Below are positions 31,521 through 38,414 of a stretch of DNA of 64,000 nucleotides, one piece after another. Location of the stretch: the NCBI RefSeq assembly GCF_003814515.1, contig NZ_RKQJ01000001.1, positions 806,001 through 870,000 of the forward strand. The letters run 5' to 3'. The notes under the pieces are model-generated. The model was not told the DNA's origin. It ran no database searches and saw nothing but the letters and a program-made list of their open reading frames with translations. The first letter of the stretch is position 1, and the number at the start of each line of letters is the position of its first letter. Source of the stretch: Salinicoccus roseus. GTDB taxonomy: Bacteria; Bacillota; Bacilli; Staphylococcales; Salinicoccaceae. The translations under genes were made by a program, and so were the position numbers.

Positions 31521-31910
31521 TCATTCCTTTTCCACAAGGAAAGTGATGATGAGGAAGAGCAGGAAGGCGATGAGCAGGATGCTGCCGCCGACGATGAAAT
31601 AGATCATGTTGAATGTTTCGTTGAAGTTGAACGGGTTGAGCATATAGAAGTACATGCCGCTTGTAAGTGTCACTGCACCGACCATCCCCGTGATGCCGTG
31701 GATATGTACAAGCAGCTTATTTTTAATGGTGTAGACGCTGTAGAATATTCCCCATGCAAACATGGACAGCCATCCGACAAGCAGCACATGCGTATGGATT
31801 GGACGGATGCTGTAGTCCATCTCCCCGGCCATCTGCGACCCGATGAATACACCGAGCAGGCCGAATACCGATGCCACCCGTATAAAGTTGATACCCCATT
31901 TTCTTTCCAT
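31521..31910 (-). CDS. Small haem-copper-oxidase subunit I-like membrane protein
   Basis: 129 residues with four hydrophobic helices. RPIHTHVLLVGWLSMFAWG and LLVHIHGITGMVG resemble the haem-ligand His regions of cytochrome cbb3/NO reductase subunit I, but the protein is only about a quarter of that length, so catalysis as a full oxidase is unlikely. The ATG at 31910 follows AGGAGG. It lies beside hmp but behind a terminator, with its own TATAAT (minus strand, about 31970-31975) and a 7-bp hairpin (TGGAAGA / TCTTCCA) in the leader. A role in NO or haem handling is inference from the neighbours. Confidence 0.65.
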   Translation of the reverse strand: MERKWGINFIRVASVFGLLGVFIGSQMAGEMDYSIRPIHTHVLLVGWLSMFAWGIFYSVYTIKNKLLVHIHGITGMVGAVTLTSGMYFYMLNPFNFNETFNMIYFIVGGSILLIAFLLFLIITFLVEKE

Positions 31911-31992
31911 TATGAAGCCTCCTGAATTTTTAAAAGTCGTCTGGAAGATTTTCCTTCTTCCATCCATCATTATAATATAAACCATTTTTGGA

Positions 31993-32031
31993 CAAAAAAC
32001 ACACCCATCCGAATCTGGAACGGATGGGTGC
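31993..32031 (-). terminator. Intrinsic terminator of hmp
   Basis: On the minus strand CACCCATCCG and CGGATGGGTG form a 10-bp stem around a 9-10-base loop, followed by TG and six T. Confidence 0.9.
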
Positions 32032-32062
32032 ATTCTATATATGAAAAATCGTTGGACACATA

Positions 32063-33199
32063 TTAAACTTTCTGCATGCTCATCTTCGGACCGAACGGCT
32101 CGAAGTGGATGCGCGAATTATCGATGCCCATGCCATTGAGCTCGGCAATCATCGGGTTCATGAAGCGCATGGAGCCGCAGAGGTAGATTTCACGGTCGTC
32201 ACTGCCTGCAAAATTGCTGCTGTTCAGGTAACCCTCAGTATCACTGTACTTCACTTGGATATCTGCACCTGCCGCCTGCAGTTTCTCGAACTGGTCCTTG
32301 AACGGCAGATGGTCCTCGTTGAATGTGCTGTATACGAATTTGACATCTTTGCCTTTGGAGACCGCCTCTTCAGCCATGGCCATGACCGGTGTCGCACCGA
32401 CACCTCCTGCGATGAAGAGCAGTTTGTCGTGGTCTTCCTCAACCTTGAAGTCGCCTGCCGGTGCAGAAAGGAAGAGTGCGTCGCCTTCTTCGATGCCGTC
32501 GTGGAGATAGTTGGATACTACACCCTTATTATCATCGACGACTTCACGTTTGACTGCGAATGTGATGCCATCCTCTGCATCATTTGAACAGATGGAATAG
32601 TGGCGCAGTGCCTCATAAGGATAACCGGAAGGCTTCACCTTCACCGTAATGTACTGTCCCGCTGTGAATGCCTTGTCCACATCACCGGAATCCACTGTGA
32701 ACCTGACGATATCAGGCGTCATGACTTCCTTCTTCCTGACGATGAATGGTTTGAAGCCATCCCAAGCAGCAGCCTGGTACATGTCAGCCTCCACATCGAT
32801 GAATACTTGGGCGATTTGATTGTAGTAGTCTCCCCATGCATCGATGATTTCAGGTGTCGCCTGGTCGCCAAGCACTTCCTGGATGCCTTCAAGCAGATGT
32901 TTCCCGACAATCGGATAGTGTTCCGGTCTGATCTCAAGGGCACGGTGTTTGTGCGCAATGCCGACGACGTGAGGAACGATCGCATCAAGATTGTCGATGT
33001 GCTTAGCTGCAGCCAATACCGTCATCGCAAGTGCCTTCGGCTGGTCGCCGATCTTCTGATTCGTCTGGTTGAAGATGTTGAGCAGTTCAGGATGGGCCTT
33101 GAACATATTCTGATAGAATGTGGAAGTGATTTCGGTGCCGTGTGCTTCCAATACTGGAATCGTCGCTTTGATGACCTCTTTTTTCTCTTCAGTAATCAT
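32063..33199 (-). CDS. hmp: Flavohaemoprotein (nitric oxide dioxygenase)
   Basis: Detoxifies NO to nitrate with O2 and NAD(P)H. 378 residues in three parts: N-terminal globin (haem-ligand His in VGIAHKHRALEI, about residue 85), FAD-binding domain (RHYSICSND near residue 205), and NAD-binding domain (FIAGGVGATPVMAM and LCGSMRFMNPMI). Promoter and NsrR operator lie immediately upstream and the regulator gene is divergent. Confidence 0.97.
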   Translation of the reverse strand: MITEEKKEVIKATIPVLEAHGTEITSTFYQNMFKAHPELLNIFNQTNQKIGDQPKALAMTVLAAAKHIDNLDAIVPHVVGIAHKHRALEIRPEHYPIVGKHLLEGIQEVLGDQATPEIIDAWGDYYNQIAQVFIDVEADMYQAAAWDGFKPFIVRKKEVMTPDIVRFTVDSGDVDKAFTAGQYITVKVKPSGYPYEALRHYSICSNDAEDGITFAVKREVVDDNKGVVSNYLHDGIEEGDALFLSAPAGDFKVEEDHDKLLFIAGGVGATPVMAMAEEAVSKGKDVKFVYSTFNEDHLPFKDQFEKLQAAGADIQVKYSDTEGYLNSSNFAGSDDREIYLCGSMRFMNPMIAELNGMGIDNSRIHFEPFGPKMSMQKV

Positions 33200-33222
33200 A
33201 TTAATAAAACCCCTTCGGTCAT

Positions 33223-33245
33223 AAGATATATTTTCAATACATCTT
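33223..33245 (-). promoter_or_regulatory. NsrR operator in the hmp leader
   Basis: AAGATATATT (33223-33232), TTC, AATACATCTT (33236-33245): a 10-bp inverted repeat with one mismatch, closely matching the known NsrR site pattern AAGATGTATTT-n-AAATACATCTT. It lies just downstream of the hmp -10 and would block transcription. Confidence 0.85.
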
Positions 33246-33246
33246 T

Positions 33247-33275
33247 ATAATACGTTAATATGAAATGGTTTTCAA
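33247..33275 (-). promoter_or_regulatory. hmp promoter
   Basis: On the minus strand TTGAAA (33270-33275), 17-base spacer, TATTAT (33247-33252). Confidence 0.75.
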
Positions 33276-33383
33276 GTGGTTGTGCTCTATTTCACAATTT
33301 GTTCACAGAATAGTTCCGTTTCGGTGAGCTTTATTTATATAGGGAATGAATGCGTGTATAATTATATGAAGGAGATGATTACA

Positions 33384-33794
33384 GTGAAACTGACATTGTA
33401 TACGGACTACTCTTTGCGTGTACTGATGTACCTCGGCATGCGTGATGAGGAGAAGATCCAGATAGATGAGATCGCGGGCTACTATAATATTTCGAGGAAC
33501 CATCTGACGAAAGTGGTGCACCACCTGGCAAAGCTGGGCTACATCAAAACTGTCCGTGGCCGTGGCGGGGGGATTATGCTAAACTATAGACCAGAAGCGG
33601 TCAATATAGGGGAAGTCGTCCGTCAGACGGAAGATAATTTCCATATGGCCGAATGCTTCTCGGAAGGCAACGAATGCGTCCTGACACCCGTGTGCGGGCT
33701 GCGTTTCGTGCTGAATGATGCCCTCAAGGCATATCTTGAAGTACTCGATAAATATACATTGCAGGATATTATTCCAAAAGCAATCCCGAGGTGA
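33384..33794 (+). CDS. nsrR: NsrR, nitric-oxide-sensing Rrf2-family repressor
   Basis: 136-residue Rrf2 winged-helix regulator. KLTLYTDYSLRVLMYLG at the start, helix-turn-helix near residues 28-50 (YYNISRNHLTKVVHHLAKLG), wing GRGGGI, and the three [Fe-S] cysteines in CFSEGNEC and PVCGLR. Start chosen at GTG 33384, 9 bases after AAGGAG, giving the same N-terminus as Bacillus NsrR. NO damages the cluster and relieves repression of hmp next door. Confidence 0.95.
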   Translation: MKLTLYTDYSLRVLMYLGMRDEEKIQIDEIAGYYNISRNHLTKVVHHLAKLGYIKTVRGRGGGIMLNYRPEAVNIGEVVRQTEDNFHMAECFSEGNECVLTPVCGLRFVLNDALKAYLEVLDKYTLQDIIPKAIPR

Positions 33795-33799
33795 CCATA

Positions 33800-34558
33800 A
33801 TGAACTCAAGTACAATAATAAAATTCATGGCCGGCCTGCTGCCGGTAGCCCCCATCACAGGGGAACTGCTGGATGAAGAACTTCAGCAGGCCGAAGTTTC
33901 CGAAACAAAGACGGAATCGGAAGACCAGACTGATTCCAAGTACGCCGACTATGAGGGTCCGACGATGGAAGAGGAAATTGCAGCCCACAGCGGCAATGTG
34001 CCAGCCATCAAAGGTACCGGAGGGTATAACGTTCAAGTCGGGGACGATTTCGACCCGCTTGCCGGCGTCTATGCGGTCGACAATACGGACGGGAACATCA
34101 CCGGAAACATCGAAGTGACATCCAACAATGTCAACACCAATCAGCCGGGCACCTATAACGTCTCATACCGTGTTGAAAACAGCCGGGGGGCCTATTACGA
34201 GTATACGCGTGTGATTGAAGTATCGAATGCTGCCAGTGATCCGGTGCCGATGATTCCACCGACCGAAGCACAACTTTCAGGTGACACCGGGAAAACTGAA
34301 TCAGCTGAGGATGACGTCTCCAGCAGTTCGGCCATCACATTCCTCGGGCTCGAAGATGTTACCATTCCGCAAGGATCCGAATTCAATCCCAAGGAAGATG
34401 TCGCAATCATCGATGTGGACGGCAGTGACATCACCCACCGCACCCATATCTCAGGCGAAGTCGACACCGATACACCGGGCGAATATACGATCGCCTATGC
34501 GGTGTTCGATCATTTCGGCGACCCTCACGCTAAGGCACGGACGATTACAGTCGAATAG
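33800..34558 (+). CDS. DUF5011-type immunoglobulin-like domain protein
   Basis: 252 residues. A short hydrophobic stretch at the N-terminus (IIKFMAGLLPVAPITG) may be a weak signal peptide. An acidic linker follows, then two bacterial Ig-like repeats: one about residues 70-145 ending TYNVSYRVEN and one about residues 180-252 ending EYTIAYAVFDHFG. No LPXTG, lipobox or other anchor. The start ATG uses GAGGTGA, which overlaps the nsrR stop codon, so the two are probably co-transcribed; why is unclear. Confidence 0.75.
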   Translation: MNSSTIIKFMAGLLPVAPITGELLDEELQQAEVSETKTESEDQTDSKYADYEGPTMEEEIAAHSGNVPAIKGTGGYNVQVGDDFDPLAGVYAVDNTDGNITGNIEVTSNNVNTNQPGTYNVSYRVENSRGAYYEYTRVIEVSNAASDPVPMIPPTEAQLSGDTGKTESAEDDVSSSSAITFLGLEDVTIPQGSEFNPKEDVAIIDVDGSDITHRTHISGEVDTDTPGEYTIAYAVFDHFGDPHAKARTITVE

Positions 34559-34568
34559 ATGGAATTGC

Positions 34569-34596
34569 AACGCTCCTGGGCTCAGGAGCGTTTTTT
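34569..34596 (+). terminator. Intrinsic terminator of nsrR-DUF5011 unit
   Basis: AACGCTCCTG and CAGGAGCGTT form a 10-bp stem around GGCT, followed by T. Confidence 0.9.
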
Positions 34597-34625
34597 GGTG
34601 CCATGATCCCCCAGCATCGTCCGAA

Positions 34626-34658
34626 AATAAAAAAATCCAACCCGGGAAAGGGCTGGAT
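34626..34658 (-). terminator. Intrinsic terminator of the DJ-1/PfpI gene
   Basis: On the minus strand ATCCAGCCC and GGGTTGGAT form a 9-bp stem (one G-T pair) followed by seven T. Confidence 0.85.
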
Positions 34659-34709
34659 GAATTTACTGCTTCATGATTTCAAATCTTTTTTTGTGGACAC
34701 TCAGTCCGA

Positions 34710-35222
34710 TCAGCCGAGCTGGGCTGAAATTTCGCGGTTAAAGTCTTCCAGGTCATCCGGTTTGCGGCTCGTGACCATGTTATGGCAGACCACAACGGAT
34801 TTGTCATGCACCTTGGCACCTGCGTTCTCAAGATCCTTCCTTACAGAGATGAAGGAAGTGATGTTGCGGTCCTTCAGCATGTCGGTATCTATGAGTACTT
34901 GAGGACCGTGGCAGATGGCGAATGTCGGCTTGTCTTCCTGCAGGAAGTGTTTTGCGAATTTGCCGAAGCGGCCCTGCTCGTCACTGCGCAGCAGGTCCGG
35001 GGAGAATCCGCCTGGTATCAGAATCGCATCATAGTCTTCAGGCTTTACATCTGCAATGCCTTTATCCGCCTTGAACTTGCCGCCCTGCTTACCTTCTATT
35101 TCTCCGGCTTCCGGTGCAATGACTTCCACCTCATGGCCTTCATTCTGAAGCGCCTCGACCGGGCTTGTAAATTCTACATCTTCTACCATGTCAGTCATGA
35201 TTACTGCGACTTTCTTTGCCAA
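34710..35222 (-). CDS. DJ-1/PfpI family protein (general stress protein 18-like)
   Basis: 170 residues, class I glutamine amidotransferase-like fold. The nucleophile elbow AICHGPQVL (Cys near residue 105) and the acidic partner in [12 protein letters not shown] are typical of PfpI/YfkM proteins, which act as deglycases, proteases or chaperones depending on the member. Start set at TTG 35222, 9 bases after AAGGAG; an upstream TTG is only 3 bases from it. Bacillus YfkM is SigB-dependent and a SigB-like element lies upstream here. Confidence 0.88.
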   Translation of the reverse strand: MAKKVAVIMTDMVEDVEFTSPVEALQNEGHEVEVIAPEAGEIEGKQGGKFKADKGIADVKPEDYDAILIPGGFSPDLLRSDEQGRFGKFAKHFLQEDKPTFAICHGPQVLIDTDMLKDRNITSFISVRKDLENAGAKVHDKSVVVCHNMVTSRKPDDLEDFNREISAQLG

Positions 35223-35263
35223 AATCAATCACTCCTTAATAGAATGTGGTTACAATATATAGT

Positions 35264-35289
35264 GTTCCACATTTCAAGGGTCTTTAAAC
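35264..35289 (-). promoter_or_regulatory. Possible SigB-type promoter for the DJ-1/PfpI gene
   Basis: On the minus strand GTTTAA (35284-35289), 14-base spacer, TGGAAC (35264-35269). The -35 is perfect and the -10 matches at 4 of 6. An overlapping SigA-like TTGAAA / TGTAAC pair is an alternative. Confidence 0.4.
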
Positions 35290-35324
35290 ATAAATCCATG
35301 GCATCTACATATAAATTTATGATA

Positions 35325-35353
35325 TTGACAAATAGAACAGATGTTCCTATACT
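35325..35353 (+). promoter_or_regulatory. SigA promoter of the 35374 gene
   Basis: TTGACA (35325-35330), 17-base spacer, TATACT (35348-35353): a consensus -35 with a near-consensus -10. Confidence 0.85.
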
Positions 35354-35373
35354 GGTCTGGCAGGAGTGATCAT

Positions 35374-35613
35374 ATGCAATATTCATACGATAAGGATTTG
35401 GAATATAAGATCCTATATAATGTAAAGAATCATCTTTTCGAATATCCCAACACGAGCATGGCGGAATATGACATCCGCACCGTCGACTTCCAAATGAAGC
35501 TGATGGAGCAGAAAGGCCTGCTCATACTGACACCATTCGAATACGACTTCTACTACAGCAACATAGAGCTGACGGATGAAGGTGAAGCGATGCTCGGTGA
35601 GAAAGCCCGTTAG
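35374..35613 (+). CDS. Small hypothetical protein, winged-helix-like
   Basis: 79 residues. The pattern of three helices followed by ELTDEGEAMLGEKAR suggests a small winged-helix fold as in YjcQ or DUF2513-type proteins, but no family is certain. No transmembrane segment, no Cys. AGGAGTG lies 8 bases before the ATG, the promoter is clear, and an intrinsic terminator follows, so it is a real monocistronic gene. Confidence 0.75.
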   Translation: MQYSYDKDLEYKILYNVKNHLFEYPNTSMAEYDIRTVDFQMKLMEQKGLLILTPFEYDFYYSNIELTDEGEAMLGEKAR

Positions 35614-35618
35614 CCCCA

Positions 35619-35645
35619 CCCCTCCCGATTACGGGAGGGGTTTTC
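35619..35645 (+). terminator. Intrinsic terminator
   Basis: CCCCTCCCG and CGGGAGGGG form a 9-bp stem around ATTA, followed by TTTTC; it sits between convergent genes. Confidence 0.9.
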
Positions 35646-36089
35646 TCATATGGAAAGGTTGAAGGCCTTGAGGAGTGCCTTCTCCATTTCACCATCAAGC
35701 ACAATGACCGGATCATCCGAATCGAACCTCCCGACCATCTTCCCATCCTCCACCGAATCCACGATGGCCAGCCATTCGACACGGAATATATACTCCTCTT
35801 TTCCGAAATGCAGGTTGATCCGCTGGATCTCCTTGAAAGGATAGGCATCCTGCTCAACCAGCAGGCCGCCCTGGTGCATCCTGAAATCCTGGAAAGGTAC
35901 GGCAGAATCGACCACCCTCCCCACACCGAGCCAACCCTGGCGTGTACTGTACAGTGCAAACAGGTCCCCTTTTCCGGGGCCCATGATACTTCTTTTGTAG
36001 CGTGTCGTCGTCACACTTACAATACCGAGCCTCCGGTAAGTCTCGAAATCCCGGAATGTGCTGTTGAACTTTCCATTTATTCCATACAT
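35646..36089 (-). CDS. Hypothetical protein
   Basis: 147 residues, soluble, predicted mostly beta. The segment GKGDLFALYSTRQGWLGVGRVVDSAVP is reminiscent of PUA/EVE-type ligand-binding barrels, but similarity is only by eye and I would not assign a function. GAGGTG lies 6 bases before the ATG. Divergent from the small stress gene at 36182. Confidence 0.75.
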   Translation of the reverse strand: MYGINGKFNSTFRDFETYRRLGIVSVTTTRYKRSIMGPGKGDLFALYSTRQGWLGVGRVVDSAVPFQDFRMHQGGLLVEQDAYPFKEIQRINLHFGKEEYIFRVEWLAIVDSVEDGKMVGRFDSDDPVIVLDGEMEKALLKAFNLSI

Positions 36090-36125
36090 ATAATCACCTC
36101 ACCCCACTCTACCCAAAAGGGTAAT

Positions 36126-36151
36126 GTTTCACTCCGATTCGCAGGGGGTAC
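36126..36151 (+). promoter_or_regulatory. SigB-type promoter
   Basis: GTTTCA (36126-36131), 14-base spacer, GGGTAC (36146-36151). It drives the 64-residue gene at 36182. Confidence 0.7.
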
Positions 36152-36181
36152 TGAGTAAAAAAGGAAAGGAGTACTGGTATC

Positions 36182-36376
36182 ATGGCCAAAAAGGATAAGA
36201 GCGACAGAATGTTCGAAGAATCATCCGAAGATAAGCTTGGACGACGTGATTCCAAAGATGACTCCATGGAGGATGTCCTTTCCGATATAAATAAAAAGCG
36301 CAAGGAATTCTATGTGGATGAAGAGACGGACAAGAGCGTGTTCCACGACAATCGTTACGATTCCGGGAACCGATAG
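36182..36376 (+). CDS. Small hydrophilic stress-type protein
   Basis: 64 residues, highly charged (MAKKDKSDRMFEESSEDKLG at the start), no hydrophobic stretch, no Cys. I know no family for it. AAAGGAG is 10 bases upstream. First of three tiny genes in a row, each with its own SigB-type promoter. The promoter of the next gene starts 2 bases after its stop, with no terminator between, so it may be co-transcribed with csbD. Confidence 0.7.
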   Translation: MAKKDKSDRMFEESSEDKLGRRDSKDDSMEDVLSDINKKRKEFYVDEETDKSVFHDNRYDSGNR

Positions 36377-36378
36377 AG

Positions 36379-36404
36379 GTTTAACTTTTCAGTGAACCGG
36401 GAAT
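36379..36404 (+). promoter_or_regulatory. SigB-type promoter of the CsbD gene
   Basis: GTTTAA (36379-36384), 14-base spacer, GGGAAT (36399-36404): full match to the SigB consensus. Confidence 0.85.
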
Positions 36405-36453
36405 GGACTTGTGGAAAGTAAAACAACAATAATCAAGAAGAGGTGTTCTATTC

Positions 36454-36636
36454 ATGGCTGACGATACAAGCAAAAAAGACAAGCTGATGGGCAAGGCAAA
36501 GAAAGCTGCAGGCGACTTGATGAATGATGAGAAGACGAAAGAAGAAGGCAAACGTCAGGAAACGGAAGGCAAAGTGAAAGATGCTGCCAACGACGTCAAA
36601 GATAAAGCCACCGATGCCTTCAACGACAGAAAATAG
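36454..36636 (+). CDS. CsbD family stress protein
   Basis: 60 residues, Lys/Asp/Glu-rich helical protein: KDKLMGKAKKAAGDLMNDEK and VKDAANDVKDKATDAFNDRK are CsbD-type. CsbD is a sigma-B-controlled general stress protein in Bacillus; its molecular role is unknown. A consensus SigB promoter lies 50 bases upstream. Terminator directly downstream. Confidence 0.88.
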   Translation: MADDTSKKDKLMGKAKKAAGDLMNDEKTKEEGKRQETEGKVKDAANDVKDKATDAFNDRK

Positions 36637-36645
36637 CATCCCCCA

Positions 36646-36672
36646 GCACCGTCCATTGGACGGTGTTTTTTC
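36646..36672 (+). terminator. Intrinsic terminator of the CsbD gene
   Basis: CACCGTCC and GGACGGTG form an 8-bp stem around ATT, followed by a T-run. Confidence 0.92.
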
Positions 36673-36691
36673 TATGGATTTGTAGAATCAT

Positions 36692-36718
36692 GTTTAGCCT
36701 CCTGTATATATAGGTAGA
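36692..36718 (+). promoter_or_regulatory. Probable SigB-type promoter
   Basis: GTTTAG (36692-36697), then AGGTAG at 14-base spacing (or GGTAGA at 15). The -10 is weaker than in the neighbouring SigB promoters. Confidence 0.5.
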
Positions 36719-36753
36719 GTCATTATGTAAAGATAACAACAAAGGAGATGTTA

Positions 36754-37044
36754 ATGATGGCTGAAGAGAAAAAAGGATTATTTGATAAGGCAAAAGATCT
36801 TGTTAATAAGGCGAAGGATGAAGATACTCGCAGAAATGTATCCGAGAATTGGGACAACGTAAAGGAACAGGGCGATAAATACTCAGATAAAGTCGGTGCC
36901 GGCGACAAATGGGATAAAGTAAGTGAAACAGGTGACAAGGTCGTCGACAAATACGGCATTGATGGAGATCCGGGTGAAGGCGAAAAAGATAAGACAACCC
37001 GCGCCGGCGACAATGCCAATGATAAGGGCAACGATGGCAAATAA
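36754..37044 (+). CDS. Small hydrophilic stress-type protein with Lys/Asp repeats
   Basis: 96 residues. The N-terminal helix KKGLFDKAKDLVNKAKDED resembles CsbD-like or LEA-type amphipathic helices; the centre has loose repeats of the pattern GDKxxDKV (positions about 43-70), and the tail is Asp/Gly/Asn-rich. No family recognised. The start at 36754 is 6 bases after GGAG; ATG 36748 is too close and ATG 36757 is also possible. Confidence 0.75.
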   Translation: MMAEEKKGLFDKAKDLVNKAKDEDTRRNVSENWDNVKEQGDKYSDKVGAGDKWDKVSETGDKVVDKYGIDGDPGEGEKDKTTRAGDNANDKGNDGK

Positions 37045-37056
37045 CAGTGTATTAAC

Positions 37057-37091
37057 AAAAAGGTGGATTCTATATAGAATCCACCTTTTTT
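37057..37091. terminator. Bidirectional intrinsic terminator
   Basis: AAAAAGGTGGATTC and GAATCCACCTTTTT form a 14-bp stem around TATATA, between convergent genes. Confidence 0.93.
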
Positions 37092-37096
37092 ATATG

Positions 37097-37846
37097 CTAT
37101 TCATCGGCAACAACGAGTTCGTCATCCGTGCTGCCTGTATCCACCTTCAGGCTTTCAAGCTGGTTGAGTGAGCGCGATGCACTAGAGAGGTACTTTCTGC
37201 TGTTCTTCAGATGAATATCGAGCATCTCTTCATTCATGGCGTGCTCTTCTTTCTGGTTCATCAGCTTGAATTCGATCAGTGCAAGCGTACGGTTTGAAAT
37301 CGCCAGATACAGGTCGGCCTTCACCCGTTCAAACAGTTCTTCATGCTCAGGCACCAGAAATGACGGCGCCTCAAGGCCATCCACCTGCATCTCAAGATCC
37401 TCATAGGATTCGTGCATCGCTTCCAGATTCGCTGCCAGCGTCTTTTTGTCGAGCTCATGCCACAGGAACTGATTGTACATCGGCGTGAAAGTCTCGGCCC
37501 ATACAGTGGAGATTTCATCCTGTATCTCTTCTGCGTCCTGGGTCATGTCCTTTATATGCACCGCTTCTTTTTTGGAATAGTCGACATCGACTGCGAGCAT
37601 GTCCTTGCTGCTTACGGCATCCGCAGCGTGTTCCTCGTAATCATCCAGGTTCATCTTAGTTGTCCGGTCTGTATATTTTATGGAGTCATCCAACTGGATG
37701 CTCTTATGTGTAATCATGTTCACCATCGGTCTTTCAGATTTGAAATCCTCGAAGTCGACATTTTGTTCCGCATCAGCACCACATGCTGTCAGCAGCCCTA
37801 CTGCGAATAATAGGAATATCGGTCTCAATTTGGTCGTCTCCTTCAT
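37097..37846 (-). CDS. Hypothetical lipoprotein
   Basis: 249 residues. Signal peptide with lipobox LLTAC (Cys22), followed by an acidic, mostly helical body ending DDELVVADE. No family recognised. The helical pattern and size are like other staphylococcal cell-wall-associated lipoproteins. Convergent with the small stress genes and separated from them by a shared terminator. Confidence 0.82.
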   Translation of the reverse strand: MKETTKLRPIFLLFAVGLLTACGADAEQNVDFEDFKSERPMVNMITHKSIQLDDSIKYTDRTTKMNLDDYEEHAADAVSSKDMLAVDVDYSKKEAVHIKDMTQDAEEIQDEISTVWAETFTPMYNQFLWHELDKKTLAANLEAMHESYEDLEMQVDGLEAPSFLVPEHEELFERVKADLYLAISNRTLALIEFKLMNQKEEHAMNEEMLDIHLKNSRKYLSSASRSLNQLESLKVDTGSTDDELVVADE

Positions 37847-37943
37847 CTTTCTGATGCTTCCCCTATATACCGAACCTATTGTAACATAACTGTAATATTA
37901 GCAAAAGCCCGATAAAAGCACTCTGATTTTACAGGAATATGAA

Positions 37944-37971
37944 AGGCTCCCGGACAAGCGTCCGGGAGCCT
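37944..37971 (-). terminator. Intrinsic terminator of the cupin gene
   Basis: AGGCTCCCGGAC and GTCCGGGAGCCT form a 12-bp stem around a 4-base loop; on the minus strand it is followed by TTTCATATT. Confidence 0.75.
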
Positions 37972-37988
37972 GGATGAAGTGATTTGGG

Positions 37989-38315
37989 TCAGTGCTGTTT
38001 GGGGAGGCGCGTCATCGTCACATAGATGGATGCCGGCTCCGTACCATCATTTTCGAAACTGATCTTTTCTTCAGAACCAATATGGATGACATCCCCTTCA
38101 GCAACGCCACTGGTCTCGTCGTCCACTGTAAACCGCCCTGTGCCGCGGGCCACATGCAAATAGAGTTCGTGGCCGGGATGATTGTGTTCAGGCAGCTTCT
38201 GCCCCGGCATAAAGTTCAGGACGAACATCGTACTGTTGTCTTTTTTGAAGACATTCACCTTTGTGAATCTCTCTTCATTGAATTCCTGTGCAGTGACAGC
38301 AGATTTTTTCTCCAT
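37989..38315 (-). CDS. Cupin-domain protein
   Basis: 108-residue single cupin barrel. Metal-binding motif 1 is PEHNHPGHELYLHVARGTG (three His and Glu) and motif 2 lies around GDVIHIGSEEK. Probably binds a metal; substrate unknown. ATG at 38315 is 9 bases after GGAGG; an upstream TTG overlaps the ribosome site. A SigA-like TTGCCT/CATACT pair (17-base spacing) lies about 30-60 bases upstream. Confidence 0.87.
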   Translation of the reverse strand: MEKKSAVTAQEFNEERFTKVNVFKKDNSTMFVLNFMPGQKLPEHNHPGHELYLHVARGTGRFTVDDETSGVAEGDVIHIGSEEKISFENDGTEPASIYVTMTRLPKQH

Positions 38316-38414
38316 ATATTCCAACCTCCTTCGATTCGACTGTTCTCCTCTGCAGTATGACGGCTGGAACCATTGCAGGCAAGTCTGACACCTTTCTCTT
38401 CCACCGGCCCGGTA

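Noticed and set aside
36097-36125. SigB promoter for the leftward gene at 35646-36089
   Set aside because: On the minus strand GTGAAA-N12-GGGTAG is present, but the -35 is poor and the spacer short; it is too weak to list.
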